A stretch of DNA of 64,000 nucleotides from Allolobophora icterica (Eukaryota > Annelida > Clitellata > Crassiclitellata > Lumbricidae), in the NCBI GenBank assembly GCA_963556255.1, contig OY744614.1:35839179-35903178 (forward strand), given 5' to 3'. A program made the position numbers and the translations under genes. How positions within the stretch are numbered: the stretch's first letter is position 1; every line of letters begins with the position of its first letter. Under the pieces are notes generated by a model. It ran no database searches. It was given only the letters and a program-made list of their open reading frames with translations, and was not told the DNA's origin. Positions 29,181 to 42,400 of the stretch are shown here, piece after piece.

Positions 29181-29575
29181 ATGGTGACGTTTTAATGATG
29201 TGAAGTTGGGGTTCTGTAGACGGGAATGCATAGTTTGGAAGATTACAAAGCAGAAATTTGATTGTAGGCATTTTATAAGTAGTTAATAGTTTGTAAAAAT
29301 TTTGATTTTAGCAAGCTCTAATTGCGCTCTGTGTCAAGCGCAAAGATACCATCCCTCCAATTAATTAATTATAGCGCCCCCAACTTAACTTAACCAATAA
29401 CGACCAAATTTGTTATCTCGAATAGGCCTATAATATTTATTGCAAATAGGCATATGTTCAAATGGCAATTTTCAAATAACCCCCAATCTATTAATATACA
29501 ACTGCCTCCTCTTGCCTCAAGTATGCGCATGTATATATTATACACACACTTTAAAACTTTCGATAAACTCATGTA

Positions 29576-29747
29576 CACCAAAGTACGGTTAGCAGTTGGT
29601 TCTATAAAAATATACTTATTTACTTACTTACTTTTTCAACAATGCCAACCAGTATTTATTATTGTGCCTACCCAGAGATAGTCTCCGCCTTGCTTCGTGT
29701 ATGTAAGAAATGTGTCCCCACTTTTTAGACCAAAGTTACAGAGGCGC
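29576..29747. mobile_element. Retroelement tail (TTAC)n and MITE half-copy
   Basis: CACCAAAGTACGGTTAGCAG followed by ATACTTATTTACTTACTTAC is the 3' end shared with 31905-31972 and, inverted, with 62535-62600. It is directly followed by the right half of the MITE family seen at 24952-25148 (TTTTTCAACAATGCC through CCCCACTTTTTAGACC). Confidence 0.65.
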
Positions 29748-29835
29748 GTTTACAGAAAACTGGGCCTTAGGTGCAAGCATTTTTTGGGGTCTTCTGAACT
29801 TGTCGACTGCGAGTATGAGACTCTAGTGCCTCTTG

Positions 29836-29891
29836 TTGTCAAGACCTTAAACCTCAAGACCAAAACCAAGGCCAAGACTTTGAACCTCAAG
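29836..29891. repeat. GACCAAGAC array, copy 2 left part
   Basis: Contains CAAGACCTTAAACCTCAAGA and CCAAGACTTTGAACCTC. The array is interrupted by the MITE at 29892-30305 and resumes at 30306. Confidence 0.7.
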
Positions 29892-30305
29892 CAGTGGAGG
29901 CGCCAGAAATTTTTTGTAACCAGAGCATAGCCAGGGCAGTCATACAAGTAACCAGTGCAGAGGGAGATTTATGAAGAGCGCGGTAGCGCGAGCGTAAATG
30001 GTGACCATATAGGCCTAGGCCCTAGGCCTACGAACGCGCTCTCGCGCCTGCTATAAATCGCCCCAGCACTATTACATTTGTCTATAGGCCTAGTCACGAG
30101 GTCAGATGGGCGAAGCAGTCAGAAAGCTGAACTGTTTTTGACATTTCTAAAGCAAATTTTAACATTTCAGTGAATTAAGTGAATATTTATATCTCAGGAT
30201 ATAACAAATATGCCCGAACAAATTCTGGCAGGGCATCGACCAGGGCAATGGCTTTTTTTTACCAGGGCATTTGCCCTGGCGCGCCCTGGTATAGCGCCGC
30301 CCCTG
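29892..30305. mobile_element. hAT-like MITE, 414 bp, duplication ACCTCAAG
   Basis: Ends CAGTGGAGGCGCC and, inverted, CAGGGGCGGCGC. ACCTCAAG flanks it exactly on both sides (29884-29891 and 30306-30313), with the GACCAAGAC array continuing beyond. Subterminal CCAGGGCA motifs recur inside. No coding capacity. Confidence 0.9.
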
Positions 30306-30420
30306 ACCTCAAGACCAAGACCAAGACTTTGAACCTCAAGATCAAGACTTTGAACCTCGAGACCAAGACCAAGACCAAGACTTAGAACCTCAAGACCAAG
30401 ACCCAAAATCAGCTCACAAT
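30306..30420. repeat. GACCAAGAC array, copy 2 right part
   Basis: AAGACCAAGACCAAGACTTT units continuing after the MITE, ending near CCCAAAATCAGC. Confidence 0.7.
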
Positions 30421-32028
30421 CAGGTCAAGACTTCTATTCCTTAGGCCTACTAAAAAAAATTGCAAGTCGGAATAGCCTACTCGCTATTTTAATGAAACTG
30501 CAGTCAGTCTTCTATTTTATTCAAGCAAATTAACTTTAAATGCAGACTGCAGAGAATTTCGAATTCGTATTTACAAAAGTCCTTCATGCAAAATGTTATT
30601 CCAAATGCCTATTGTATTCGCTCAGAGCCGCAGAATTGCTGACCAAGGCGTGTCTGGTGGGCCTCATAAAAATTTCGCCATGTGAAAAATTATGTTCTAC
30701 CGGTGCTGAAATCTCAAGCACACACACTAGCTTTTCAAGCACTGGATGTAAATGTACAAATCATGAGTCTTTGTGAAACCCTTCCATGATTTATCAGACC
30801 GTCTGGCTTCAGAAACAAGTCTCGGCAGGGCTTCCAGATAGGCCTACAGCATATCTGTTGCTGCTGCCGATGGGTTTTCCTGACCAACAAGATTGTATCC
30901 GTTAGTCCCCGGCGTCGCCGCCATCCGCCGCCGCCGCCGCCGCGGCCTCAAGTCGAAACCAGTCGCTAAGCTATCGACTGCTAGCGATTTTGTTCACTTA
31001 ATATTTTGCTTGTTGTTTTAATTGCGGTTTCCAAGTTTCGACTTCACGAAGACATCAGCAGCTGAACATGAGCAGCACTTACAATACAATACAAAACAAT
31101 ATTCGTTTGTTGAGGAAAACAAGCTGACATGCCGCAACTTGGTACATTATAAGAGAGTTTGCTCTATTAGTTAGAGTTCTTATAGAGAATACGGGGGATA
31201 CAGTTGTTGTCTTTTTTGGCAAAGTGAAGTCATGCATTCTATTACGAAGATGGTGTTGATGATTACGAAGAGGTGAATAAGTGTCAGAGTACATGATTCT
31301 CGTTCCCTGATACTGCCTGAGAGAGGCACGCATCAGCAGTTTCGACCAAATGGTTGGCCGTAAGATCGGGTACTGCTATAAATCCTCCTCGCCTCATTCG
31401 ATTTATCAAGCGCTCAATTTAACGAATTCCCATTAATATTAATTTTCAGTCATCGGTCTGTCCTCTGTCAGCAAGCCCACATTGAGCGGAGCACATATTC
31501 CCATATTAGACCCGTAGGCCTATAGACCCATGTGGGTTCCATCTAATGAACACGGAAAATGATGGAACAGCCAGTACAGTGTGCGGTAAAATGCATTATA
31601 ATGTTAGGTAATCGAGGAATCCAATAGAGTCTGAGTAGACATACCTGATTACCTTAGAAGTCGATAGCAAGTCGCTAAGTCAGTCGATAAGTCTAAGCGA
31701 CATAGTCAGTTGATAAGCATGCGACTTAGTCGACTGAGTCGCTAAGTCAGTCGCTAACTCATCAAGTCAGTCGCTAACTCCTTATAGCGACTGGCTCAGG
31801 GTACTGTTTTGTTTACATAACCGAATCATCCCATCTGCGGATAATCTAGTTCGTAAAACTTTTATAAGTAGGATGCTCTAATACTTGATAAAACTTTCAT
31901 GTACACCAAAGTGCGGTTAGCAGTTGGTTCAATAAAGGATATACTTACTTACTTACTTACTTACTTAGTATCCGTCCGTAGATATTTTGTCTTATGACGC
32001 AAACTGGCTTGATAAATTTTTAAATTCT
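30421..32028. other. Unassigned intergenic, possible DNA element 30959-31798
   Basis: No gene recognised. A (CCG)n patch lies at 30906-30950. CCAGTCGCTAAG at 30959 and TATAGCGACTGG at 31787 are inverted, and 31655-31795 is full of AGTCGCTAAGTC palindromes, suggesting a DNA transposon of about 840 bp without readable duplication. A retroelement tail CACCAAAGTGCGGTTAGCAG plus (TTAC)n lies at 31905-31972. Confidence 0.45.
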
Positions 32029-32247
32029 TGAGTTTTGTTAAATAACTGTTCATATCGACAGCCGAGTCTTGGTCTTGCTCTTGCGAGACCAAGACCAAGA
32101 CTTTGAATCTCAAGACCAAGACCAAGACTTTGAACCTCGAGACCAAGACCAAGACCAAGACTTTTTTGTCTCAAGACCAATAGACCAAGACTTTTAAAAG
32201 CGATCTCGAGTGCACTCGAGACCAAGACCTTGGTCTCGAGGACAACA
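32029..32247. repeat. GACCAAGAC array element, copy 3
   Basis: Preceded by AAATAACTGTTCATATCGAC and followed by CGAGTGCACTCGAGACCAAG, as in copy 1 at 26346-26575. The core units are AAGACCAAGACCAAGACTTT. Confidence 0.75.
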
Positions 32248-32313
32248 AGAATGTCAACTTCTGTCATAAATATTAGTTAGGCCTAAGGTTTCAGTGATCT
32301 GTATAGCCTAACT

Positions 32314-32589
32314 CAGCAGTTCTCAACCTGTGGGTCGCGACCCCCACGGGGGTCGCCTTACGATTTATCAGGGGTCGGCTGGAACCTTCAGAAATTTGTA
32401 AAAGAAGTTGCCAGCATAGTTTCTTAATATTTAATATTTATTTAGTCTAATTATTATTACTACACTATAATGGTAGCAAAACTGCGTCGAAAGGGTCCAG
32501 TAACCCAATCAATTTTATTGTTGGGGGTCGCCACACCTTTGAAAAATATTATCAAGGGGTCGCCGCCCTAAAAAGGTTGAGAACCGCTG
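32314..32589. mobile_element. hAT (Charlie-like) MITE, duplication GCCTAACT
   Basis: Ends CAGCAGTTCTCAACCTG and, inverted, CAGCGGTTCTCAACCTT, the hallmark of Charlie-type hAT elements, plus GGGTCGCGACCCC inside. An exact 8-bp duplication GCCTAACT is present (32306-32313 and 32590-32597). 276 bp, non-coding. Confidence 0.93.
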
Positions 32590-33189
32590 GCCTAACTGAT
32601 CCACTGAAAAATGGAAATTATTTGTCGCTGTTCCGTATGACCATATAGCCACAGTATAAATAATTATTTATACTGTGATATAGCTCCTGAACTCTGAATC
32701 ATTTATATGATACGATAAAATAGCGAAACTATCAAATAATTTTTTTTGCCATTGCTTGAATATCTGAACTGGGGTCCTCTTATAGCGGGACTTATAAGTT
32801 TCTTTTGACCCACTGCACCAGTTATATTAATTATAAATGAATAATTACCACTGTATATTATTAAATTTTGTTACATGGTATATGATTTATGTACTTTTAA
32901 TGTTTGATAACACTGCAGCATGGTTTCTTTGGATCAGTAAACGATTGATTGATTGATTGATTGGTTTATTGATTGATTGATTGATCGATTGTAGGCCTAT
33001 ATACAGACTCACCCTTAAAATTAATGGCGTAAAATCTATTCAAACGGGCAGCTGTAGCGAAGGATATCACCCAATCAATTCACTGAAATGATCGAGTATA
33101 GGGAAACGTGTGCAATTACATTTATTTTACCCATGAATTTCGCTTGCACGACGATTTGCCTAGCAGCGACCATCGACTTGAATGCTACG
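32590..33189. other. Intergenic; (TGAT)n and SINE family C fragment
   Basis: (TGAT)n lies at 32943-32990. From about 33010 to 33125 the sequence (AATTCACTGAAATGATCGAG, GGGAAACGTG) aligns with the 3' part of the tRNA-like SINE at 38370-38605. No gene seen. Confidence 0.5.
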
Positions 33190-33335
33190 TCGTGTCCGAA
33201 GGGTTTTCCTGAGATACCAAGCGAAGAACGAAGTCCGGTTGCCAGAAGACCAGGAAGAGAAAGCAGTGGTTAAATTGGTCATCAAGAGGTAGCCTTGAGC
33301 TATGTTAGGCGCTATAGAAATTTTAAGATTAGATT
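33190..33335 (-). mobile_element. SINE-like fragment upstream of ANKFY1
   Basis: Contains the family A block TCCGGTTGCCAGAAGACCAGG, shared with the SINE at 20424-20590. Its downstream side has TAGGCGCTATAGAAATTTTA followed by AGATTAGATTAACC. The arrangement is rearranged relative to other copies, so orientation is tentative. Confidence 0.45.
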
Positions 33336-33337
33336 AA

Positions 33338-33442
33338 CCAATCAGCCAAGTGTTCAGACATATCTGGGTCATATCCTAATGCAAATTTTGCCCAATCAGC
33401 TTCGGTGTAAAAAGGTTTATTTTATCACGTGACTAGAACAAC
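33338..33442 (+). promoter_or_regulatory. ANKFY1: Probable ANKFY1 core promoter and 5' UTR
   Basis: In about 105 bp before the ATG there are two CCAATCAG boxes (33338-33345 and 33392-33399), an octamer ATGCAAAT (33379-33386) and the E-box TCACGTGAC (33425-33433), only 9 bp before the start codon. No TATA box is obvious. TCACGTGAC fits the CLEAR/USF/MITF-type E-box; regulation by such factors is inference. A SINE lies just upstream, so the non-repeat promoter is short. Confidence 0.55.
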
Positions 33443-33452
33443 ATGTCGGACG
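33443..33452 (+). CDS. ANKFY1: ANKFY1 exon 1 (start codon)
   Basis: ATGTCGGACG followed by donor GTAAGC. Encodes MSD plus the first base of Glu-4. The context ACAACATG is acceptable. Confidence 0.85.
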
Positions 33453-36400
33453 GTAAGCATTGATACGGCGGGCATTTGTTATTTAATCGGTTGAAAACTC
33501 CTGATTTCGTTTGCAGAGAAAGCGAGATGCTCATTTTATGGGTTTTGTAAATATGTACTGCAAAACAGCTGCAGTTTTATAACTGCATGGTTGACAAAAC
33601 TCGTCCATGCTTTTCTGCTTATGCTTACCTGGTTTCCACCCACCGATCTTAGATAAATCTGTTCTTTAGAGATTGTTCTTGTCTCTGCAGTTGTAGTCGC
33701 ATAGCTGGGCCTTTTCAATCGTAATGTATAAATTACTGTTAAATTGTAACATGTTACAGTTACAGTACTTGTAGAGTAACTTTAAACAGAGTAACTAGTT
33801 GGTCCCTTTGAAAATTGAAAACTTTATTTAAAGGTTTGACGGTTACTTTTCACTTGCCGCTGGAAAACGTGGGAGTAAACTTGTATCTGGAATATCTAGA
33901 CCCGTAATGCAATCTCACAAACACTGTCTTCCAATCTTCCAAAGGCTTGAGGCTATCCAATAGCTAGGGCCTTGGGCTTTACCCACTGAAATTTCTTTTA
34001 TAGGCGCCATATCGAGAAGACCTTACTGGTATCTAATCAGTTTACACCAAGCAGTGCATACACGCTTGTCGAAAGCAAACAAAGGCTTACTAACTTACTA
34101 ATCTGTTAGTTCATTATTGTATACATGGTCACAGGTGCAGAACTGCACCTGTCAACCATACAAGCGTGTATGCATTGCTTGGTATAAACTGACTAGACAC
34201 CAGCATAAGCAAGAATAAAGTTATCTCGGACCTTACCAAATTAACAGACAGTAATTGATAAAACGTAAATATTGTTAGCATGGTTGTTAGGTTCAGTGGC
34301 AGTGTTTCCAGAGTGGGCATTTACAGTCAGAAGGGCTCAGAGCTATGTTTATAGTGCAGTTAAATATAAATGTAAATCTTCTAAATTTCTCAGCGCTGCA
34401 CAATAGCCACGTCAGGGAGACCAGCTTATTCACCGGCGCTATATCAAATCGAGCCCACAATAGCCATGTCTGCCTTGTTCGTTCCGGTGCCAGGTCAGAG
34501 TTAATGTCGGTTGTGGTTTCTGACATTCAGATGCAGTATCTTAAGACTCCTTTTTAACTGTGGCTGGGTCGGGAGCGCTCCTGAGTAGATATCTTGAAAG
34601 GGTGCTATGTAAATCCTTGCAATCATTAACTTAATTAATTTGACTAGTTAATTCCATGCTCAGTTTTTGTGGTATGACTTGGTTAGATCTAGGTCATAGT
34701 CTAATTATAATATTTTGAAAATCCCAGAAGTAATGCAAGCTGCTAAGCTCCAGGATGCAATGCAAACTCCTAAATTCTGCCCGGCACTCGTGAGCCTGGC
34801 TTACTTTGGAAACAAAATGTAGTCCTTAGTTTACATCAGCCCAACTACCCCTCAGAGTCGCACATTTCAGTATGATAGCACTGAGCCCTGGTACACCACA
34901 TACTAGAAGTATCTACTCTGCTAATCTGTTGTTGCCAATGAAGTCTCAAAACTTGCCTTTTTCAGTGTGCGTAAATCCCATCTTCACTGGCAACACAATT
35001 TAGTTTTTACTTGATGAGGACATTTTGTATGGCAAGCACCAAAATGGCAGCAATTAATAACTAAATAAAACCATGAAACAATTTGCACCTAGACTACCGC
35101 TCACTGTGTTTATGTGGTGAATAGCTGCCTTTATCTCAGTTGGCAGTACGTTGTTGGATGCACGTCAATAGTAATCCAGTGATAGTTTGGAATGCAGTAT
35201 GAGAGCCAAAATATTCCTTAATATTGTCTTGCAAATTCTGCAGATGTTGGAGACGTGCTTCCAAGTGAAATGTATGATGTATGGTTCTCATGACTCATCC
35301 ATACTGTTCTATAAGTGGATTCTGATACCAGAGTGTTCAGAAGGTTGATGTTTAAAGTGTTGAATCATCGATTATTTGTCGTGTTTTCTTTGGCAGAGGT
35401 TCATAAACTTCAGACGCATTTAAAACTGTTGAGAGAGGAATACGTGAAGTTACAGAGACGCCTGGCTGAAGTGGAGAAAAAGTACCAGGTGCTGTTGGCA
35501 GCATCAGGCAGCGCAGACGAAGATAACTTTGTGTCACGACTTCTGAGGACAGTGTCAGACTTGTATGAGAAAGAACGATACAGGTAAGTGCTTATAACAC
35601 CAAAGCTGGCATATGTATTTTTGTTTTATCAGGAACAGTTACTTCTCTTCATCGCTGGAAGTGTTGTTTTATTGCAGCTGGTGATTCTGTCTAATTGTGT
35701 ACATATCGGTTATATGTATGGTCAGCTCTAGTGTTGCTGTCCCCAAACTCTGGAAATCTTGTTTTTTTTGCTAAGTCTTTGTTGACTGTTTTTTTTTCCA
35801 CAACAGGCAGTTTCCTTGTTTTTAGAAGATGACCTGCTGGCTTTGTATTCTTGAAATAACCTCATGCTTGCACTGCTGATCAAGTTTGTAATGGTTGTTG
35901 ATTTATGGTTTGCAGTTTGTGCTTTAAAAGTTCGTATTCCTTTTACTCAGTCTTATTCTGCTATTCACAGGATGTGGGTGAACTGACTACATGTGATCAC
36001 ATTAATTATGTAATTAAATAAGCTGTGGAGTATTGTGCATGTGACATGTTACATACCAGTTTCATAACGGATAGTTCCGTAAGCCTTCATCTAATCTGCC
36101 AACTTATTTACACCATGAGTTTCACATCATGAGTTTAATGCTCAAGTTAGTTGCTTCTAAGCGAGACTGCCTTTCAAAATCACAGTCCTTCGGACAGAAC
36201 CAGTTCAGAAGATCCACGAGGTCCCAGAGAAATTGCCGTGCGTAATCAGTATCTCCTGAAGAGGTCGTTTGGCATCTTAGAACACAGTAAGACCTTAAAG
36301 AGTCCATCTTGAGATGATTTAGTCTTGAGTTGATTTATGTAAGCTTGTCATGTCATAAACCTCATTAGATTGGTAGTAAATAACTGGTGTACAATTGAGT

Positions 36401-39400
36401 TGCAGTTTAATGTTATTGTTGCATTATTTCAGCGATTTGAAAATAAAAATAAATGGAAAAGAGATTCATGGACACAGATTTGTTCTGGCGGCACGCAGTG
36501 ATCGATGGGGGGTCAGTGACCTCAGCCAGGTTGCAGTTCTTGACCTTTCAGGTGAGCTGGGCGAAGTGGTGTTAATGACTTGCATTATTATGAATGGCGA
36601 CTGAAGAGTCTTTGTATTTAAGTATTGCACATGCTGGTTCTTGTATTGAAATGCCAATGTTTAAAAATTTAATTTAATTTAGAAAAAAAAGCTTAGTTAA
36701 ATTTCAGTGCTTGTCAATAAGCTGGTGCTCTGTACTTGGCTGTGAGTAGTGCTTTAGAAGGTTGTTGGAGTTTATGATTTCATTTGGTTTTTCTGTCTTT
36801 GTGAACCTCAGGAGGGATTGAATTTACATTATGTGCAACAGTCTTGCTGTTTTATAGAGATGCCTTGTGGTGTTGGAAATCTGCCATTTATATTTTACGT
36901 CTTTACCAGTTTATATTTCAAATGGTTTTAACTGGGTTATGAATTATTCAAAGCACTGAAATAAAACTGATAAATGCCAATTATGATGGTGGTCATGGGT
37001 GTAGTGGTAGTGGTGGGGGGGGTTAGTCGTGGTGGTTGTCGCAGTTGTGGTAGTCATGGTAGTGGTAGTTGTGGTAGTGAGGATGGTGGCAGTGTGTTTC
37101 CTTTGTGTTTGTTTTGGTCTGAGGCTTGTGTCTAGGTCATCAAGTGTGTTACAGTTGTATGTGTTTTGGTCTTTTGTATAACCAAAACAGAAAATGTTTC
37201 GTTGGACGTTGGCCAAGCAATGATCCGTTGGGTTTACACCGATCAGTGCGATTTCGAAAATGCTGAAGATGGCTTCCTTCTCAGTTTGCTAAAAGCGGCT
37301 GGAAGGTATTCGCTTGCCCCTCTGGTGAGCAGGTATGTAAAGTTGTAAACTCTTATAGCAATGAAGGTGTTCTTGGTTGAAACATAAATGAATAAAACTC
37401 CACGTAAATTTCGATATCGCTGTCTTATCCATTAATGTACAATATCACTGTCTTCTGATGCTCCTTTCTGGATGGCCAGTGTCTGTCTTGGGGATAAAAG
37501 TTTGATTTTCAAGAAATAATAATTCTGCTCCCAACTTAAGTATTCCTACCGTTGGTAAATAAGTAAATAAATATTAATATGTATCTATTAATGTGTTTTG
37601 CACCTTGTAGTAATATATCTTTGAGTGTGTTTAATGCCTCGTAATACTTTATATGTAATAATATTTCCACACATTTGAGAGGTCCTTGAAATGTGCTGTA
37701 TAAAATTTCAGCTATGTACACACTGTATTTTGCCAAAACGTCATGCTTGTTACTCAGATGTGAATTGAGAAATGATATATTTCTTTAGATGTGAGCAGGC
37801 TTTGATGTCGCTGGTTACCGTCCGTAATTGCATCCGTTATTACCAAACTGCTGAAGAAATCAGGGCACTTGCTCTCAAAGAACACTGTTCTGAGCTGATT
37901 TCTAATCACTGGGTATGTTTTAGTAACTGTAATTGTATCTGGAAATTTATGTAGCAGTGCTTCAAAAGACACTAACTGGAGACACTCTGTGTGCTAGCCT
38001 AAGTGATTTTAAATGTCATAAGAAGAAAGAGTGTATCATATAGCAAGCAGTGATCAGATTAACACAAAAGTCACGAGTGCTTTGGTACTTGAGGGCTGTT
38101 AATATCTGTTCTTGGAAGTGTTTGTGCAGCCATTCAACAGGTCTAAAGAGATGCAAGTTGCGATCACCTGAAATTATGTTGTGCTAGGTCTAGAGTGCAG
38201 TGTGAATACGTGCAGAGAAGGTTAGGACGGATGAAACAGATAGAGTGGTCTGGTGGGTGAAAAGCATGACGTGCTTGGTTGACTAGTAGAAGCCAGAGGT
38301 CTAATAGATTGCACAGACTTGAGTACAAAGAGATTGTTAGCTGTGGCTAAGTCATTACTGGTTACTGTTGGGCCCAGTTGGCTGCATTGGTTAGAGCGGA
38401 TGTCCCATGCACCTCTTTGTCTGGAGGTCCAGGTTTTCTTCCTGATGGTGGCTTATTTCAGAGATTTGAATTTTGGGCTAGCCTTAAATGGCGTTGTCCC
38501 CTTTCAAACGAGCAACGGTGGTGAAGGTCGTCACCCAGTCAGTTCATTGGGAAATGATTAGGGTCAGGGGCATACGGTCACTGTAGAAAAACATGTACAT
38601 TTACATCTTTGACAGCCTGTGTTAGTTGATACCGACCAAGCTGCTTGGGTGTTGAGTTTGTTACTTCTGCTTACTTTGTTTGACTTGTTGGGCTGGTCTG
38701 TATGAAAGGGGTTGGTTAGTCTTTGGGCATCATTGAAGCGGCTCTGACATATGTTATGTTCCTTGTTTTGTTTATAGTCACATGTCAAATTGTCCATTGT
38801 GATTGTGATTGCTTTCTTTTGTTTTGCCTATCTTCTGTCTGTGGGGTTGACCAAGGGCAAGGGTTAGATGTGTCATTTTCAAGTGGTGCAATTTTCTTAC
38901 AGGATGACTTCACAAGCGAGGATTTTGCCAACATGCCAGCGCCTCTTGCCTACCAGATGTTTAAAGCTAAGACAGAATATCCACTTCATACGGCCATTCG
39001 AGCAAAACGAGAGGACGTGGTCTTCCTTTACATGGTAGAACACGACTCTCAGGTAAGTACTTAATACAGTAATCTAGGTCAGTGACTGATATTCCGTCTG
39101 TTTTGAATAACTTGTCCTCAATAGGCCGTCTTCCGCACTCCAGGAACTTGCAGATCTTGACTGTATGGCTCTGTCCAATGGACTGCAATTTTGGAATGCG
39201 GTTTTGCATAGAAGTGACCGCTGTTTGATGTTTTTGTGCATTGTGCTAATGACGGTTGGTTTGAGGATTAGATTGTGTTGAATGTTGTACTGGTGAAGAA
39301 CCAGCATTTTGTCACTTTTCACTTGATTTTGTTTGCCACTTTTCACATGTTTTTGTTTGTCAATTTACTTTTCACTTGATTTTGTTTGTCACTTTTCACA

Positions 39401-42400
39401 TGATTTTATTTGTAAATTACTTTTCCCATGACTTTGTTTGTCACTATTCACATGATTTTGTTTGCCACTTTTCACATGTTTTTGTTTGTCAATTTACTTT
39501 TCACATGATTTTGTTTGTCACTTTTCACATGATTTTATTTGTAAATTACTTTTCCCATGACTTTGTTTGTCACTATTCACATGATTTTGTTTGTCAATTA
39601 CTTTTCCCATGATTTTGTTGTCAATTTTCACATAATTTTGTTTGTCACTTACTGTTCATATAATTGGTTCTAGTTCATGTTGAATGAAATTTTGTTACTA
39701 TATTTTTTAATTATATTAACCTGTTTGTCAGAGTTGATAAAAATTTATCTGATGTTAGCTGCCTGGAAAACTGAATGTGGTTGACGGTAAAGGTGATCTT
39801 CCTATCGATCTTGCTCTTCAAGGTCGTTTGGAGGGCATAGCTAAGACCTTGGTACAACACAAGGCTGATCTAAGTCTACCAGATCCAATGGGCTACTGCC
39901 TTCTGCACAGAGCAATCAAACGAGGTATGCAAGGCTGTCAATCAATCCATTAAGTTTTCCTGTCGTGGTTGTTTCAACTTATTTCGTTAGATTTCTTCAT
40001 CAGTGTCCTTAATTATTATTTAAAATCATCATCATTGGGAGAATTATAATATGTGTATTGATGGGGGGCCCGATAGCGCATTGGATAACATCTGGCGTAG
40101 AGTGCGAGAGGTGCAGAGATCGAGTCCCATAGGCGGACATGCTTTGTAGGCTGCAATTTGCGCCGTGTATTGCAGGCTGTCTGTTCTGTTAGTAGTTAAG
40201 ATTTATCGCATAACATGTACAGCGCAGTGCGTTTGCAGGCGCTTAATTAAAGAATAAATATTATTATTATTATTATTATTATGATGAGGATCATGATGAA
40301 AATGAGTTTGGCTTTAATTGGAGCAATAAATGAGCTTAAGTTTATCAGTGTTTAGGTATGCATGCATGGGACAGTTGTGGAGATATTGGCAATTTTTTGT
40401 TGCTTTTTACGTTAACATTTTATGACTAAGGTAGCAAATGAAGAGAAATTTTGGCATATGATTTTGATTATTTGGTGTTTAATGGAGATCAACCAGAAGA
40501 TGGTATTGAAATTCATATTACACTAATGAAATTGAAGTGTTAGACCATAATAAATTTAATCTTAAAATATTTGTCTTTAAAATTTGATTTAGAGTTTGTT
40601 AACAGGTTTTAAGTATATTTTAGATGTAAATAAAAGACTTCTTTCATGTCTGATCTGCGTTTCAGGAGATGAATATTCGGCCAAGTTTTTAATCGAGAAC
40701 AAAGCGAATGTTAACACGGCATCTAAAGTGGAGAAAGAGACGCCACTTCATCTAGTTGCATCTGTTCGACCGAATCTTCCTACACCAGAACAGGCGCAAG
40801 GCATGGCGCGGATTGCGGCGTTACTTCTTCAGCACAGTGCCAACGCCAATGCCAAAGATTCTTCCCAATGGTTGGTGGTCGAATGTATATCTATTCCATG
40901 TTTAGCTCCTGAACAATTGTATTGTAATTGTTGATGTTGATACAACAACTCTTACGGAATAAACTACTCAGGGGGCTCATTAAGAAAGACTATTTTAAAA
41001 TACAGATGTGTAAACTTTGTTGTTAGTTAAAGTTTTGTTTATTTTTTTAATGATGACGTACGTATTTATGTTGCTTTTTTGTTTACAACGGTAGCTTAGT
41101 AACTGGGGTTTTAAGAATATTTTTGTTTTCGTGCTAATAACATCAAGGGAATCTTATAACAGGACACCCTTTGGACCTCTCAGCTTGTGCTGGTACTCGT
41201 ATAGTGGCCCCTAAATGTGAAAATGAAAGATGAAAGGTGGATGAAGTGGGACAAGATGGTATTACATGGGTCATCCATGCAAGTTTTTTTAACCAAGCTT
41301 GGTTTTCTTAATTTCACTGCATTTGACAGTATCACGTTCACACCACCAATCCATCATACATAGAGTAATAAAATAATTCAAGTAATATTTACCTATAAAG
41401 TCGTAATGTTGCGTCTATGCAAACTTTTCACCTTTAAATAATAATTAAGGACATTGATGAAGAAATCTAACAAAATTTATTACAATCATTAACTGCTGAA
41501 CAACTGAATTCATCAATGGCTTGTGCAGAAATTTCACAAATGTAGGATTACTTGATGGCACATTTGAGTGTAAAAATGTCGTTAAAAGGTTATGATTGAG
41601 ACAAGACTAGATTAGTGTGTCAGAAAAACTAAGCAGATGTCTGTGTAGTTTCTCTTAGCTACGTTGTAGCAATTGTTTATATTGAGCTCTTATGGTTTTT
41701 CGACAGCACTCCACTGCATAGAGCCATCGTGGCAGGCAACGAAGCCGTATTTTCTATTCTGCTCGGAGACAAAAACCTGAACCTAGAGCTGCAGGACTGC
41801 GATGGCCACACTGTTCTATGGCTTGCACTGACGGCCGGATCGCCTTCAAACGATGCCGGATATCAACCCGATTCATTTGCTGCTAGGCTGATTACCAGGG
41901 GCAGTTCACCAAACACTGTTAATCAGCTGACTGGTAGGTTGAAAATGGTGAAAATTTTATAGAAGAAAAGTAGTTGAAAACTGTTGATAAATAGAGATAC
42001 TGATTGAAAAAACATCAGAAATTTGGAAATGACAGAACTTTTGAAATTTGAGACTTTGATGTGACCTCAGCAAAGAGTTTTATTTTTCTTTGAGATTTTT
42101 CTGTTCAAATGTCAAAATATTGTAGAAATATTTTAATCTGCATCACTAAGTCATTTTTACTTAGTTTTTAATAGCTGAAATACTCAGCTATGTTACAATG
42201 TAGAGGTTGAGTTGGGCCAGTTTCTGCTAGAAGCCAGTTTTATGGGAGGGTTCCCGATAGTTAATTTCTTGATGATTTCTAATGATATTATAAGTTTACA
42301 TTGTTTGCCTGTTATTGATGTACGAGGTTGAGAATGATATCATAAAAAGTTGGTCCTGATTTAAGAGGATGACTGATAATAAGAAATGTTTGATGCTGGG

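Noticed and set aside
39300..39660. Regularly spaced repeats considered as a CRISPR-like array
   Set aside because: Units are contiguous with no unique spacers, in an animal intron; it is a minisatellite.
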